Shown here: positions 1 to 9,852 of the stretch, piece by piece
How positions within the stretch are numbered: the stretch's first letter is position 1
Layout: each line of letters starts with the position of its first letter
Source: Schizochytrium sp. TIO01
Lineage: Eukaryota; Sar; Bigyra; Thraustochytrida; Thraustochytriidae
Assembly (NCBI GenBank): GCA_004764695.1
Contig: SMSO01000034.1
Coordinates: forward strand, 1,720,001 to 1,784,000
DNA: 64,000 nt
Reading direction: 5' to 3'
Notes under the pieces: generated by a model
The model's input: only the letters and a program-made list of their open reading frames with translations
Told to the model about the DNA's origin: nothing
Database searches by the model: none
Translations under genes and position numbers: made by a program

Positions 1-1296
1 AGCGCAGACGCCGCTCATGGAAAGCAAACGCCTTTGTCGCCCGGGTCGCCGCCGCAAGCGGAGAGGGTCGAGGTGTCCGGTGACAACGGCGGGAGCTGCG
101 TGCCTCGCAGGAAAGCTGGGACCGCACAGGCGCGAACACCTCCTCGAAGAACCTGCCTGAGAGACACGGTAGGCATACGTTGCCGTTGCCCCGTCGCTGG
201 CAGCGGAATTCATTCATTCATTCAGTCTCGGCGCACCCACGTGTTTGTCTCATTCATTCACTCATTCTTTCTTTCATTGGGTCGTTCGTTCTCACGGTCG
301 ATACGCCCGACCTCCCGTGCGATCCTCACTCACGCGCGTGCGTTTGACCGCAAGCAAGCTCAAGAAGGTCGGCAGAAGCGACGTGGGCCCTCGGGTCAAC
401 GCCTGCGCCGCAGAAACATCGCCACGCCTTGATCGCCTGCGTGCTTTATTTCGAAGTTTTGATTGTCCTTTTTATTTCTGGTGTTCTCTCGAGGTGTTCT
501 TTTTTAAGTTTTTTTTTTAAGTTTTTTTTTTAAACTAAAATTTTTAAAAAGAAAAAGAAAAAGAAAAACTTATTGTGATTTCCCTCCCTCGAGAAAACCC
601 ATACTCCGATTGAACTCGAGACGGACTCGCAGTTCTGCGCGCGGACTCGCGGAGAGAGCCGCGCGCTGCACTCGAAAGGAGCGTGCATTCAAGAACTACG
701 GCGGCCACCGTCAGGAGCATAACTACCCTGTTTGACGGCATACAATAGCGGGGCCCTTTACCGTGTCATCTTGCAAGCGAGAATCGCTGCGTAGGATCTC
801 GTGCCCCAATTTCAACCTTGTGACCGCGGACGCACGCAAGTACTGCCGCGTAGGGCTGGGCAACTCGGGGCTGGCATATATCCTTGAGAGAATATTGGGC
901 AAGTGCTGGCCTTGCTGTCGTTCCTCGTAGGGCTGTAGAAGAAGTCTCGAAGTTGGCCTCGTCGTGCGCTGCGAAGAAATAGCATAGACGAGCAGTGCTC
1001 AACATTATTAACAGGGACCATATCGACCGTGACCATATTTCCTGAAGTTCAAGTACAACAAATCAAAATACCAGCCAAAGAAAAGAACTTCTAACGCTTT
1101 GCTAAGGCCTTGTCTCAAGATTCTGGAGTCCTCATAGGCATTTTTTAACTACTCTTAGACGCGTGGGGCAGAACGAGAAGTAGTTTGTAGAATAAGCTTC
1201 GTGGACAAGACTGGCCCTCACAGCAACAACGACCAAACTGTATTCACCCAGGCTGCAACAGTGCCTAAAGTACGCAGTTAGCTAACAACGCCGGGT
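1..1296. other. Left-edge intergenic or unresolved sequence
   Basis: No recognisable gene. The first ~430 bases are GC-rich and open in one forward frame, but the translation is Arg/Pro/Ser-rich low complexity with CATT-repeat-derived residues and resembles no family I know. It could be the tail of a gene beginning outside the window. A run of T then A-rich sequence (about 500-570) follows, and no coding signal is seen up to the cyclin start. Confidence 0.5.
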
Positions 1297-3786
1297 ATGG
1301 CGGAGCGTAGGACAAGAAGGCCATTTCTGGCGGACGCTCATGCCGGCTCAACGTTGAAGCGGCGAACATCTTCTTCAACCTTGTCCGTAGCATCATCCAT
1401 GACTCGAAGTGAGGAAAGACGACCAAGCCTCGTAGAGGTATTATTTGCTAGCGAAGCCGATGAAGACTATCCAGTTCGTAGCACCAGTTGTACTAATCCT
1501 TCTCGGCCAAGAACCGCCACATCAACCACTGTTCTAAGCTCTGGCAGCCGGAAAACAGCATCATCCTCGACATGGTCTTGGAGCTCCTCCAGAAGTAGCT
1601 TGCATAGTTGCTGCTCAAGCGTCACGTGCTGCTCAGAACCTCTTTCTGCCTCGATTTATGCGGAGTGCTCTGCGGCTTCGTCCTCGAAAACGCCAGCGTC
1701 AACCTCTTCATTCCCCGCCGCCAAAGACCAACTCATCACACACTCTGACATCACCTCTACTGAGGCCTCTCAAGCGTCCCCGGGCCTCCAAAGCCGCCAC
1801 TTCAGCCATCAGTCCTCAACCCGTGAGCTCGAAAAGGTCCTCGAAGACATCGTTGCGAGCTCCAAAAACAGTAAACGCCATCATTCTTTGCCGACCGTTG
1901 CTACGACACAAGCAATAGCATCAGCATCGACATCGCCAAGCTCAAGTTCGCCTTCAGCTTTGACTACAGCCTACACGACGTTCGCATCCCTAAGGTCGAG
2001 CACGGCCGTTACAGCTTCTTCTGCCACCGCAAGAATGACAACATCCCAGGCGGGTTCACCTGCGCCACACTCTGAAGCAGTCATTTCGGACCTCAAGACA
2101 GGTTTTGGGAGCGCTTGTCACTTCATGGACCAATTCGAAGATCAAAGCCAAAATTCCTTGCGCCCATCGTCAAACCAGCAACATGAGTTCTCTCCAGATC
2201 GTGACGCTAAATATGTTGCAAAGGAGCGAGGCCATGGTCTGAGGTTGCGTAAAGATGTGTTGACACCTGCATCAGAGTCCTCCAGATACATCCTCGCAGG
2301 AAACACTGAGCAGGTGCAAATGGCTTGGAGCCAAGGGCCAGAATTACTTTCACAAAAGAAGAAGGAAGTAACGGCGAGCAATACGGAAGCTTGGTGCCAA
2401 GAAAAGGAAGTTTGTGCACGAGATCTCAGGGACGCTCGAGACCAAGCCGAGGTGACAACAGCCGCAGCACTAGGCCTGGTAGTAAAAGATCATGGGCACA
2501 GCCAATCAGTAGGAGCAAGCAAAGATCATCAGCACGTGGGGAAAACTGCACGTGCTTGTGGAGGCGAAGGAGGAGGAGGAGGAGGAGGAGGAGAAGATCT
2601 TCTCTCCAGTGGCCCGGCCAGAACGGGTGGCAGCGGCGAAGGCGAGGGTAACAGATCTGCGGAATGCGTTCCAGAAACCGAGGCGGAAACGGCCGAAGAG
2701 GATAGAAGTGAAGATGATGAGGCGGCCGATTCGAGCTCGGCGTACCTGTCGGCAGCTTCGATGTCCGGTGGAGAGGAATCAATTTCGGGAGCCACAGCGG
2801 AGGTCCTAAGTCCTCTTGCAGCGAGGTATCATGCAGTGCAAGGAGACGACTTGAGTTTGCACATTTCTATTGCTCAAGGTGGCCTTCAACGCATCCGTCG
2901 CGATGCTCAATCTGCCCGAGTGAGTCTGCAAGATATCGTGGATATCTTCGGTCAGTCCATCACAAATATGGCCAGGATCTCTGACAGAGAAATCCTTAGA
3001 TTTGGGCATCGCTGTGCAGATCCCGTCACAATCTTTGATGGGACGTCCGTCCCAGCGGTTCCTTTGCAATCCTACATGTGGCGTATTGTGCGTGCACTCA
3101 ATGCGCACGCAGATCCCGCCCACTTTGCTGTAGACGGGTCTGATCTCTCTGAGCTGTCTCGGCTTCCTGGCAGCGGTGTTGGCAGTGGTGGCACGAGTGG
3201 GGCTGCTGCTGCTTCTGCTGCTTCTGCTACAACTACTTTTCGCAGCACTAGCACAAATGTGCAATCGGGGCGCGGTCCGCCGGCTCGCCGGCGCCCACAT
3301 CGCGAAGCAAGTACTGAGAGTCTCGATGTTCATAGCGAACCTGGGCTTATTGGCGAAAACAGCGCCATGGGCCGGGGCTTGCGTTGCTTATTACTTGCTT
3401 TTGTGTATATTGATCGCGCCTGTACGCACCACCCAGATGCCTTTCGCATTCGCAGCGTATCCATGCATCGAATCGTGCTTACTGCTATTTATTTGGCTCT
3501 TAAATTCTCAGATGACACCCTTCCTAATGCTCACGGAGCATTTGCAAAGCTGGGTGGTATCAGTGCCACAGAACTAACTAATCTTGAGCATCGCTTCTGT
3601 AAGCTCGTTGACTATAGGCTTTATGTGACAGAAGCCGAGTTCCAAGCCCTCTGTATGGAGCAGTTACGCTGCGCTGTACGAAACGTGAGGCTCATTCATG
3701 AAGCGCGAGCTCGAGCTGTTGCAATGAACATTAGACATGCTAAGCGCGCCCATAGACAAGCCCAGGCCACCGCCCGCCGCCGATAA
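1297..3786 (+). CDS. PHO80-type (cyclin P/U) cyclin with long disordered N-terminus
   Basis: 829-residue protein starting at the first good ATG. Roughly the first 480 residues are low complexity (Ser/Thr/Ala-rich, with a Gly run near residues 424-432 from a GGA microsatellite). From about residue 535 the sequence follows the PHO80-like cyclin fold: a helix with ISDREILRF, the FDG...VPLQSYMWRIV segment (~580-603), then LLLAFVYIDRAC, the VHR-like MHRIVLTAIYLALKFSDD helix (~715-735), the GGIS motif and LEHRFCKLVDYRL. Such cyclins bind PHO85/CDK5-type kinases and act in nutrient or cell-cycle control. That is family knowledge; the partner is not visible here. A Gly/Ala/Ser-rich insert of about 90 residues (about 604-692) splits the cyclin box between its first and second helices. 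No intron is needed. The next gene converges on it from the minus strand. Confidence 0.85.
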   Translation: MAERRTRRPFLADAHAGSTLKRRTSSSTLSVASSMTRSEERRPSLVEVLFASEADEDYPVRSTSCTNPSRPRTATSTTVLSSGSRKTASSSTWSWSSSRSSLHSCCSSVTCCSEPLSASIYAECSAASSSKTPASTSSFPAAKDQLITHSDITSTEASQASPGLQSRHFSHQSSTRELEKVLEDIVASSKNSKRHHSLPTVATTQAIASASTSPSSSSPSALTTAYTTFASLRSSTAVTASSATARMTTSQAGSPAPHSEAVISDLKTGFGSACHFMDQFEDQSQNSLRPSSNQQHEFSPDRDAKYVAKERGHGLRLRKDVLTPASESSRYILAGNTEQVQMAWSQGPELLSQKKKEVTASNTEAWCQEKEVCARDLRDARDQAEVTTAAALGLVVKDHGHSQSVGASKDHQHVGKTARACGGEGGGGGGGGEDLLSSGPARTGGSGEGEGNRSAECVPETEAETAEEDRSEDDEAADSSSAYLSAASMSGGEESISGATAEVLSPLAARYHAVQGDDLSLHISIAQGGLQRIRRDAQSARVSLQDIVDIFGQSITNMARISDREILRFGHRCADPVTIFDGTSVPAVPLQSYMWRIVRALNAHADPAHFAVDGSDLSELSRLPGSGVGSGGTSGAAAASAASATTTFRSTSTNVQSGRGPPARRRPHREASTESLDVHSEPGLIGENSAMGRGLRCLLLAFVYIDRACTHHPDAFRIRSVSMHRIVLTAIYLALKFSDDTLPNAHGAFAKLGGISATELTNLEHRFCKLVDYRLYVTEAEFQALCMEQLRCAVRNVRLIHEARARAVAMNIRHAKRAHRQAQATARRR

Positions 3787-4398
3787 TCCCCTGAATTTGC
3801 AATTTACCTCTTCGCTACCCTATTATGTACTTTTCATCCACCAAGTGGAACGAACGCTGATCTAGCCCATCTTCCTTTAAGTACACACTCTATTCTTCGT
3901 ACTACACACTAGGTCGGTCTCCTTTCTACGGAAACTAAGGCACAACAAGGCACACCAGGCCAAGGCCCAACATAAAATATACATACACGCAAAGCATTGT
4001 ACAAAATCTAAAACTAATTTTCGCATCTTGGAAAGATTAACCGCACCCATTTTTGTAATTCCACTAGGAAAATAAAACAAAATAAACGTCTACAAGTCTC
4101 CGAAGAAATTGAAGAAAACTGAAATCAACGGAAATTCCAGGGAGCATACTCACAGCTTGCATCATCCCTGCCAAGATTAAACCTGTCTGTAATGAGTGAC
4201 CCCCTATATATATAATCTAAAATCATTATTTTCTTTCATGTTTTTATTTTTTCCGTATTTATTTCCAAAGGAGTCATCTCTGACTCTAGAGTGAAATTAA
4301 ATTAGTAATTAGTAATTAGGAATAAACTAGTGTACCGAAGCTTCAAACAAATGTGAGCAGTTTGTTAAGGTTCTTGCGCAAAATAGCGAATAATGGCC
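3787..4398. other. Convergent intergenic spacer
   Basis: AT-rich 3' flank shared by the cyclin (+) and the SEL1L-like gene (-). It contains AATAAA-like motifs (for example near 4071-4085) usable as polyadenylation signals on the plus strand, and a TATATATA run near 4204. No coding sequence seen. Confidence 0.6.
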
Positions 4399-7300
4399 TC
4401 ACAACCAACCGCGTAACAAAGGCCATCTCTCCTCGGCCCAAATGCGCCATTTGGCCAATTGTAAAGCAAACTTGGCCGCTCGATCTTGAGGTAACTCTTC
4501 AACTTGACCAGCAGCACTCTGGGCAGCCTCGAAAAATGTTTCCGCTCGATCAACAAATTTCTTTGCCCGATTATACTCTTGCAATTTAACTGCCTCCATG
4601 GCCAGATTATAACTTGCGTGAGCCCGGTAATTCGGTTGTTCATGCCAATTACCATTTACAGATGCCTCAACCCAAGCTTTACGTGCCCCACGAAAATCAC
4701 TAACTGCTTGGCGAACCTCACCTAATAGTAAGGCTTGTAAGGGCGGCATGGGTTCTGCCACACGCTGGAATAATTCATAGTATGGGACATGCTCAAGCCG
4801 GTTCAAAGGACGACCTAGAAGCCATAGTGCATTCTCTGCACCGCGTGAATACCCCATGAGTGCTGCAATTGCATAATGGAACAAACTGGCCTCAAGATTC
4901 TCTTGCAAAAACGCATCAAATCCGCGCCGAAGGCGACGCCCCCAGGATCCACGGAGTGCAGTCTTACGCAGATAATGTACAGCTTCGTTACATGCATCAG
5001 TAGTAGTTGCCGCGGTAGCCCAAAGCCAACCTAACGCATGAGCCGCAGGAAGACTCTCGAAATCATCAGCAGCTCGTTTCAGGTACATTTTCGCCCTATG
5101 GACATTACGAAGTTCAGCCTCGTGCAAATATATGTGCGCCGCGTTATATAGCGAGTCGCCGTCACGAAGATTTCGCTCAAAGTACTCCAAAGCCTTCGTT
5201 GCATTCTTTTCTATATCTCCATGACCAAAGAAGTAAATGTATCCTAAGCCATTCAAAGCAGCTAGCTGGTCTTCATGTTCCACAGCATCTTGGTACCGCT
5301 GAATCGCAGCTGACAAGTTCTTTTCAGGAACACCCTCACCTTTCAGGAGCATATTTCCACATGCAGTCATACCACCTGGGTTACCAGCATCTGCTGCGCG
5401 CTCAAAGTAACGATAAGCACGATCATGATCTCTGGCCAAACCATGCGAACCCCAATAATACCAATTACCCACCGCCATCATTGCATCGGTATCGCCCATT
5501 TCAGCTTGCCCAATATAATATTGCACATTGAGATCATCCTCACCCTTTTCACCTGCATCTTCTACAAAATCATGGAGAACCTGCATTTCAACCAGGGTTT
5601 GTTGCCCGCGAGATGTGTGTTCAGTAAGCGAACGACCTGCAACATCTCCGTAATATGCTAGCGCTGCACGACAGTGGCCTTTACGACGCCATTCTTCAGC
5701 CAACACGAGCTTGGCTTCGATGGACCCCTTCAATGCGGCAGTAGCCATATCCTCCATAAGCCTCGCCTTGGTGTTGGCCTCCATAACCCCAGGCTGGACC
5801 ACCTGGCGCGAAGCATCAAATGAAGCATCAATTCCAGTACCTCGAAAAAAAGTTTGAAGCCAGGGATAAACAGCTCGGGTAAAGATAGCTTCCGAATGAC
5901 CGAGCACTTCTGCTCGATAAAGCGCCATATCATTAATGCGAGGAATATTCGCGAGACCAATCTCCACAAGCTCCTCAGTCTCCATGCCTTCTCCTGCCAT
6001 TGAAGAAGTTAAGTCATAATCTTGACATTCATTCGCACTAACCAGTTCGCCATCATTTAATTTTATTTCAGAGGTCGAGGAAGAAGAGCTTGTACAGGAA
6101 GGTAAAAGTCTAGATGATGGGTCTTGAAAAATGTTTGCCAACTCTATTTGAGGTTCAGTATCGCGTGTTGCTTCTAAATTATCAAGCACCTCTTCATGAT
6201 CTAAAGCATGAGTAAAAAGTCGGAGTTGCCTAATTGCGGCATGGGTGTTTGAACCCCAAGCATCGTTCATAAACATAAGTTCACCCTCGCAAGCCAAAAT
6301 GTCTGTAGCTGGCACTTTAAGATGCAAGACACGCTCTCCTTCCTGGAAGACCCCAATCGAAAACATACCATCATTGCTCTCTCCATTTGCAGCTCCTTTT
6401 TCTAGGCGAGTGTCTGTATCATTGCGCACCACAATAGCCATGTGTACCCACTCCCCAATAGGAAACGTTTCTTCACCGTCAAAACCGAAATCCGGTCTTT
6501 CCTTCGTACTGACCCTCAGTGCAAGACGATTGGATCGAGGGAGTAGCCACAACGATGGGGTTCGGCAACCATGTTCATGACCTCGACCTGGACCATGGTA
6601 TAGAAGAGAGCGCAACGAATCTTGTGATTGCCGCGGGTCCACGGCGATCCAGAATGACAACGTCCATTCAGATTGATAAAACACATCGCTCCAGTGTGAT
6701 AATGGTTGTTCACCCAAGAGTCGAGGGAGTTGTAGGTTGCTCTCAAAAAACACCATAGTATCTTTCATAACAAGGACTGGAGGTTTTCTGACAGTTGCTT
6801 GGGGCGATGTCTTCTCTTCATCATCCGAAACCAAAATATTGGGTCTTCTGATGAGAATATCGAGACCTGAGCCTCCGTCTCGCCGGTTTTGGCAGTCTTT
6901 AAATGAGATGACCTCAGACTCCACCACAGGACTGGAAAGATTGTGCGCGAATATTTGAAGTCGTATGTTTGCCTCATAACCAATCCGCAATCGGTGCCGG
7001 CCAGCGAAGATAGCATTTGAGCCAGGAGCTCCATGTGTTAGAGCCCAACGCGCCGCCTTCTCGTCTTCACGGGGATATTGGCGAACATGTACCGAAAACG
7101 TTTTTGGTTCTTGATTCTGATTTCTGTCCTCTTTCACGTCTTCATCAACTTCTACATCATCATTTAAAACCTCTAGCACTTCAACGAGAAGACGGCTTGG
7201 AGAGAGCCATTCGCCCCGAAGTCGCTCTCCAAGTGGCATTGAAAAGGCCAACACGGCTAGCACCTCATCGTGAGTTTGTACGGGAGGCCTGTTTGTATTT

Positions 7301-7818
7301 CGATCGAAATCAAAAACATAGCGGTTTTCACCATCGATTTGAGCTCGTAGAAGCTTTGGCCAATGCCCACCATCACCACACGAACCTTCTATTTCGCTTT
7401 CCCATACATCTATGGTTTCGCATCCTACTGCAGGAATCATTGTCTGAAAATTAGCCAGCTTCGAGGCAAGAATCTCTCGCTGGCTTTCCCAGGATACCAT
7501 CCCTGGTTCCATCCCCGCATAAGAATCATTTGTGATCTTCAGTTTGCCACTAGAAAGATCTGCACGCCTAAGTAATTGGCCTGAATCCTCGTCCTTTACG
7601 GCAAGACCCCAAACGGCATAAACGCCGGCAACTTTTAGAATCTCAAATTGAAATTCGATAGCCACTTCGTCAAAAAGGCAGCATTCTCTAAAGTCACGAC
7701 CTTCGCATCCTTGAACTCGCATGATGTTATTTTCAATAGCCTCATTTGCAGCTGCAGCAAAGAAAAGAAGCGCCACGAGCACTGCTAAGAGCCCCGACGA
7801 CCAATTGCGAGGTCTCAT
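4399..7818 (-). CDS. SEL1L/HRD3-like ER protein with LamG-like domain and Sel1 repeats
   Basis: 1139 residues from an ATG at 7818. The N-terminus (MRPRNWSSGLLAVLVALLFF, then small residues) is a signal peptide. A LamG/concanavalin-like stretch lies at about 375-530, with EWTLSFWI, a LWLLPRSNRLALRV strand and FPIGEWVHMAIVV. Sel1 repeats follow from about 770 (ANGNWYY-type helices and the RAYRYFERAADAG pattern), continuing through KALEYFERNLRDG. A GYSRGAENALWLL segment at ~990 matches the HRD3/SEL1L hallmark (GYE.AQSNAA..L), and SYNLAMEA...AKKFVDRA stands near the end. SEL1L/HRD3 scaffolds the HRD1 ubiquitin ligase in ER-associated degradation. Unlike animal SEL1L and yeast Hrd3, this protein ends a few residues after the last helices (RPLLRGWL-like tail) with no hydrophobic membrane span, so it may be lumenal. 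Orthology is inferred. Confidence 0.8.
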   Translation of the reverse strand: MRPRNWSSGLLAVLVALLFFAAAANEAIENNIMRVQGCEGRDFRECCLFDEVAIEFQFEILKVAGVYAVWGLAVKDEDSGQLLRRADLSSGKLKITNDSYAGMEPGMVSWESQREILASKLANFQTMIPAVGCETIDVWESEIEGSCGDGGHWPKLLRAQIDGENRYVFDFDRNTNRPPVQTHDEVLAVLAFSMPLGERLRGEWLSPSRLLVEVLEVLNDDVEVDEDVKEDRNQNQEPKTFSVHVRQYPREDEKAARWALTHGAPGSNAIFAGRHRLRIGYEANIRLQIFAHNLSSPVVESEVISFKDCQNRRDGGSGLDILIRRPNILVSDDEEKTSPQATVRKPPVLVMKDTMVFFESNLQLPRLLGEQPLSHWSDVFYQSEWTLSFWIAVDPRQSQDSLRSLLYHGPGRGHEHGCRTPSLWLLPRSNRLALRVSTKERPDFGFDGEETFPIGEWVHMAIVVRNDTDTRLEKGAANGESNDGMFSIGVFQEGERVLHLKVPATDILACEGELMFMNDAWGSNTHAAIRQLRLFTHALDHEEVLDNLEATRDTEPQIELANIFQDPSSRLLPSCTSSSSSTSEIKLNDGELVSANECQDYDLTSSMAGEGMETEELVEIGLANIPRINDMALYRAEVLGHSEAIFTRAVYPWLQTFFRGTGIDASFDASRQVVQPGVMEANTKARLMEDMATAALKGSIEAKLVLAEEWRRKGHCRAALAYYGDVAGRSLTEHTSRGQQTLVEMQVLHDFVEDAGEKGEDDLNVQYYIGQAEMGDTDAMMAVGNWYYWGSHGLARDHDRAYRYFERAADAGNPGGMTACGNMLLKGEGVPEKNLSAAIQRYQDAVEHEDQLAALNGLGYIYFFGHGDIEKNATKALEYFERNLRDGDSLYNAAHIYLHEAELRNVHRAKMYLKRAADDFESLPAAHALGWLWATAATTTDACNEAVHYLRKTALRGSWGRRLRRGFDAFLQENLEASLFHYAIAALMGYSRGAENALWLLGRPLNRLEHVPYYELFQRVAEPMPPLQALLLGEVRQAVSDFRGARKAWVEASVNGNWHEQPNYRAHASYNLAMEAVKLQEYNRAKKFVDRAETFFEAAQSAAGQVEELPQDRAAKFALQLAKWRIWAEERWPLLRGWL

Positions 7819-8508
7819 TTTGCCGCTACCACTCGTAAGCTAGCTCTGTTGACGCCAACTAACTACCTACGAAAAGGCTACACAGAGTGAGAGCTCACGC
7901 GACCTTTCACCTTGCTGTTATTGAGGCCATGGAGATTTGCGATCTACGAAATTAGATTGATGGATGGATTGCTTTTGACAACGATGTTGTGCCAGAAAAG
8001 TGATCTTTTCTTTTCTTTCGAGTCTTTCATTCTTTCACAGTTTATGATTTACTTTAGTTTTCACGTTTCCCTATGATGACTTTTATTTTTCTTTCCACAT
8101 TTTGCGTTTATTCTAAGCCTTTGCGAATACCTTCGCCATCCCGAGCCCGATTATATTGGCAAGAGATTGTTAAGAGCATCTTGCGAACTGGTGTGTCATG
8201 CAGCAAGTAATAAGAATCCTGGGGATTGCGAGCTCTAAAGCTTGTTGCCTTGACCCGGTATCGTGTCTAGGGCTTCCTTAGCTCTTTCGCTAGCGAAAAA
8301 TAAAGAAGAAGAGCAGGAGAAGAAGTGCAATGGCACATGAACAGACCGAAGCAAAAGAAGGTTTTTGACCTTCGCTACACGTGACTTCGACAAAGTCAAT
8401 ACAAATACATCAAACTATAACCCGTCGCTGTTTAGATCCGCCAAGGGCGCGGGGTTGTAAAGAGACGTTATTTGCTTCTGTGATTGTCTTTGTATAGTTT
8501 CTGGCAAG
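7819..8508. other. Divergent promoter region
   Basis: Spacer of 690 bases between the SEL1L-like gene (-) and the conserved protein at 8509 (+), so it must hold both promoters. Pyrimidine-rich runs (8000-8100, CTTTTCTTTC-type) are visible. No coding sequence and no defined element that I can name. Confidence 0.5.
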
Positions 8509-9564
8509 ATGGCGGTTTCTGAGGTGGCTTCAGATTTGGCCAAGAGGCTTGCAGAAGGCGCTGCAGAGGGCGCCAAGCCTCTTGTGGCACGCGGGCAACA
8601 GCTACCTCTGCATTTTGAGAGTGTAGAGGAAGAGGTTAATTTCTTAGGACTGCTTTCACTTCTGGATTTCGGCAGCGGCTACAAGGAGGAGCTTGAGGCT
8701 GGCATGAGCGAGGCTCGCAAATTAGACGAGATCATGCTTTTTGGGGTAATGCATATGCACATTTCAGGCATTGATCTTGGCGCAGATGGCCTGAGGACTA
8801 TCAATGGTTTTCAGATTGAGCAGCACTTTGGTATTCCTAGCCATGTCGAAGAAGAAGCTCTTGGAGGCGCTATTCGAGCCAGCGTTCCCGGTCCTCTTAA
8901 TCCGTTTGTCGAGCTTATGGCTACCGCTCTCAATCAGACAGGAGCCAAGCTCGAAGATCTTAAATGCAAGACTATTGGGCATTTTTTAGTAGATCGCTGC
9001 AGAGAGCTTGGTCCCGATCTTGACGCCGAGGCGGCGGTGAAGCTTCTTGCAGAGACCTTTCCGACATTCGATGACAGCATTCCCGCAAACTTAACTTCCT
9101 CCGGAGAGAAGATCCTCCCTGGTCGTAAGGCTGTGGAGTTTATCGAGCGTCTTGAAGATCGTTTTCACGAAGAGCTTGCCCCTGGCGAGCCTGCTGAAGC
9201 CTTGCGCTACTTGTTGAGAAAGACCTCCGTGAGTAAGCTTCCGGTTAAGGTGGATGCACAGATTATTGAGACCATGCATGCCAAGGGACTACCACTAGGT
9301 GAGGACGTGTCTAGCAATGATACTGACAACTCCACAATCAAGTTGAACCTGGTAAAGAACGAACATAATGATGTTGAACGTGAGCACAAGCTTCGTGCGG
9401 CTGCTTGGGTAAATGCACGCGAAATCATGGCTGATGCTGTGCTTGAAGGCAAGGACGTTACTGCGCGCCAGCTGGACGGATTTCTGAGATCTGCAGGCTC
9501 TGGGGAGGAAGAGGCTAAGGCGGATAGTTTTAAACTTATTGTTCAAGGTACTAAACATTATTAG
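8509..9564 (+). CDS. Conserved eukaryotic protein, possibly queuosine-salvage (DUF2419)-like
   Basis: 351 residues; the ATG sits in the context GGCAAGATGGC. The core motif VNFLGLLSLLDFGSGY (~42-60) is followed by GVMHMHISG, then GPLNPFVELMATALNQTG, IGHFLVDRC and LLAETFPTFDD (~180-195), and a GRKAVEFIERLEDRF helix. The pattern of a leucine-rich NFL...FGSGY segment followed by an FP.F.D motif and a K/R-A...L helix recalls a conserved plant and fungal family. It also resembles more distantly the queuosine salvage hydrolase (Q_salvage/DUF2419) proteins, which release queuine from queuosine. I cannot identify the catalytic Asp context (DYRVPQ in the canonical family), so the activity is not established. 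The last ~90 residues are charged and unlike either family. No signal peptide or membrane span. Confidence 0.6.
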   Translation: MAVSEVASDLAKRLAEGAAEGAKPLVARGQQLPLHFESVEEEVNFLGLLSLLDFGSGYKEELEAGMSEARKLDEIMLFGVMHMHISGIDLGADGLRTINGFQIEQHFGIPSHVEEEALGGAIRASVPGPLNPFVELMATALNQTGAKLEDLKCKTIGHFLVDRCRELGPDLDAEAAVKLLAETFPTFDDSIPANLTSSGEKILPGRKAVEFIERLEDRFHEELAPGEPAEALRYLLRKTSVSKLPVKVDAQIIETMHAKGLPLGEDVSSNDTDNSTIKLNLVKNEHNDVEREHKLRAAAWVNAREIMADAVLEGKDVTARQLDGFLRSAGSGEEEAKADSFKLIVQGTKHY

Positions 9565-9852
9565 ACTTATGGTGTAAAGGACATCGTAGTTCATCGCGCA
9601 CAACACTGGGTATAAGTGCACGGGAAGCTGCAGAGCCTGTCTGAAATCTCTCACAACATCACCGAAAACATAGACTAGAATGATAAACTTTATTAGCATC
9701 GTACTATGCCTTTATCTAATACTACTGGGTAGAAATTTTAATGTAGTATGGGAAGGAGTAAGAAGAAAATATGAGACCGTCTTGCAGTAACTTTTGTATT
9801 TATTAACTTGACCCAGAAATAGACGAGTCTAATCCCATGGTATTTTAGAAAC

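Noticed and set aside
34-432. 132-residue open frame at the left edge
   Set aside because: Arg/Pro/Ser-rich, partly derived from CATT repeats, no homology recognised and no good start context.
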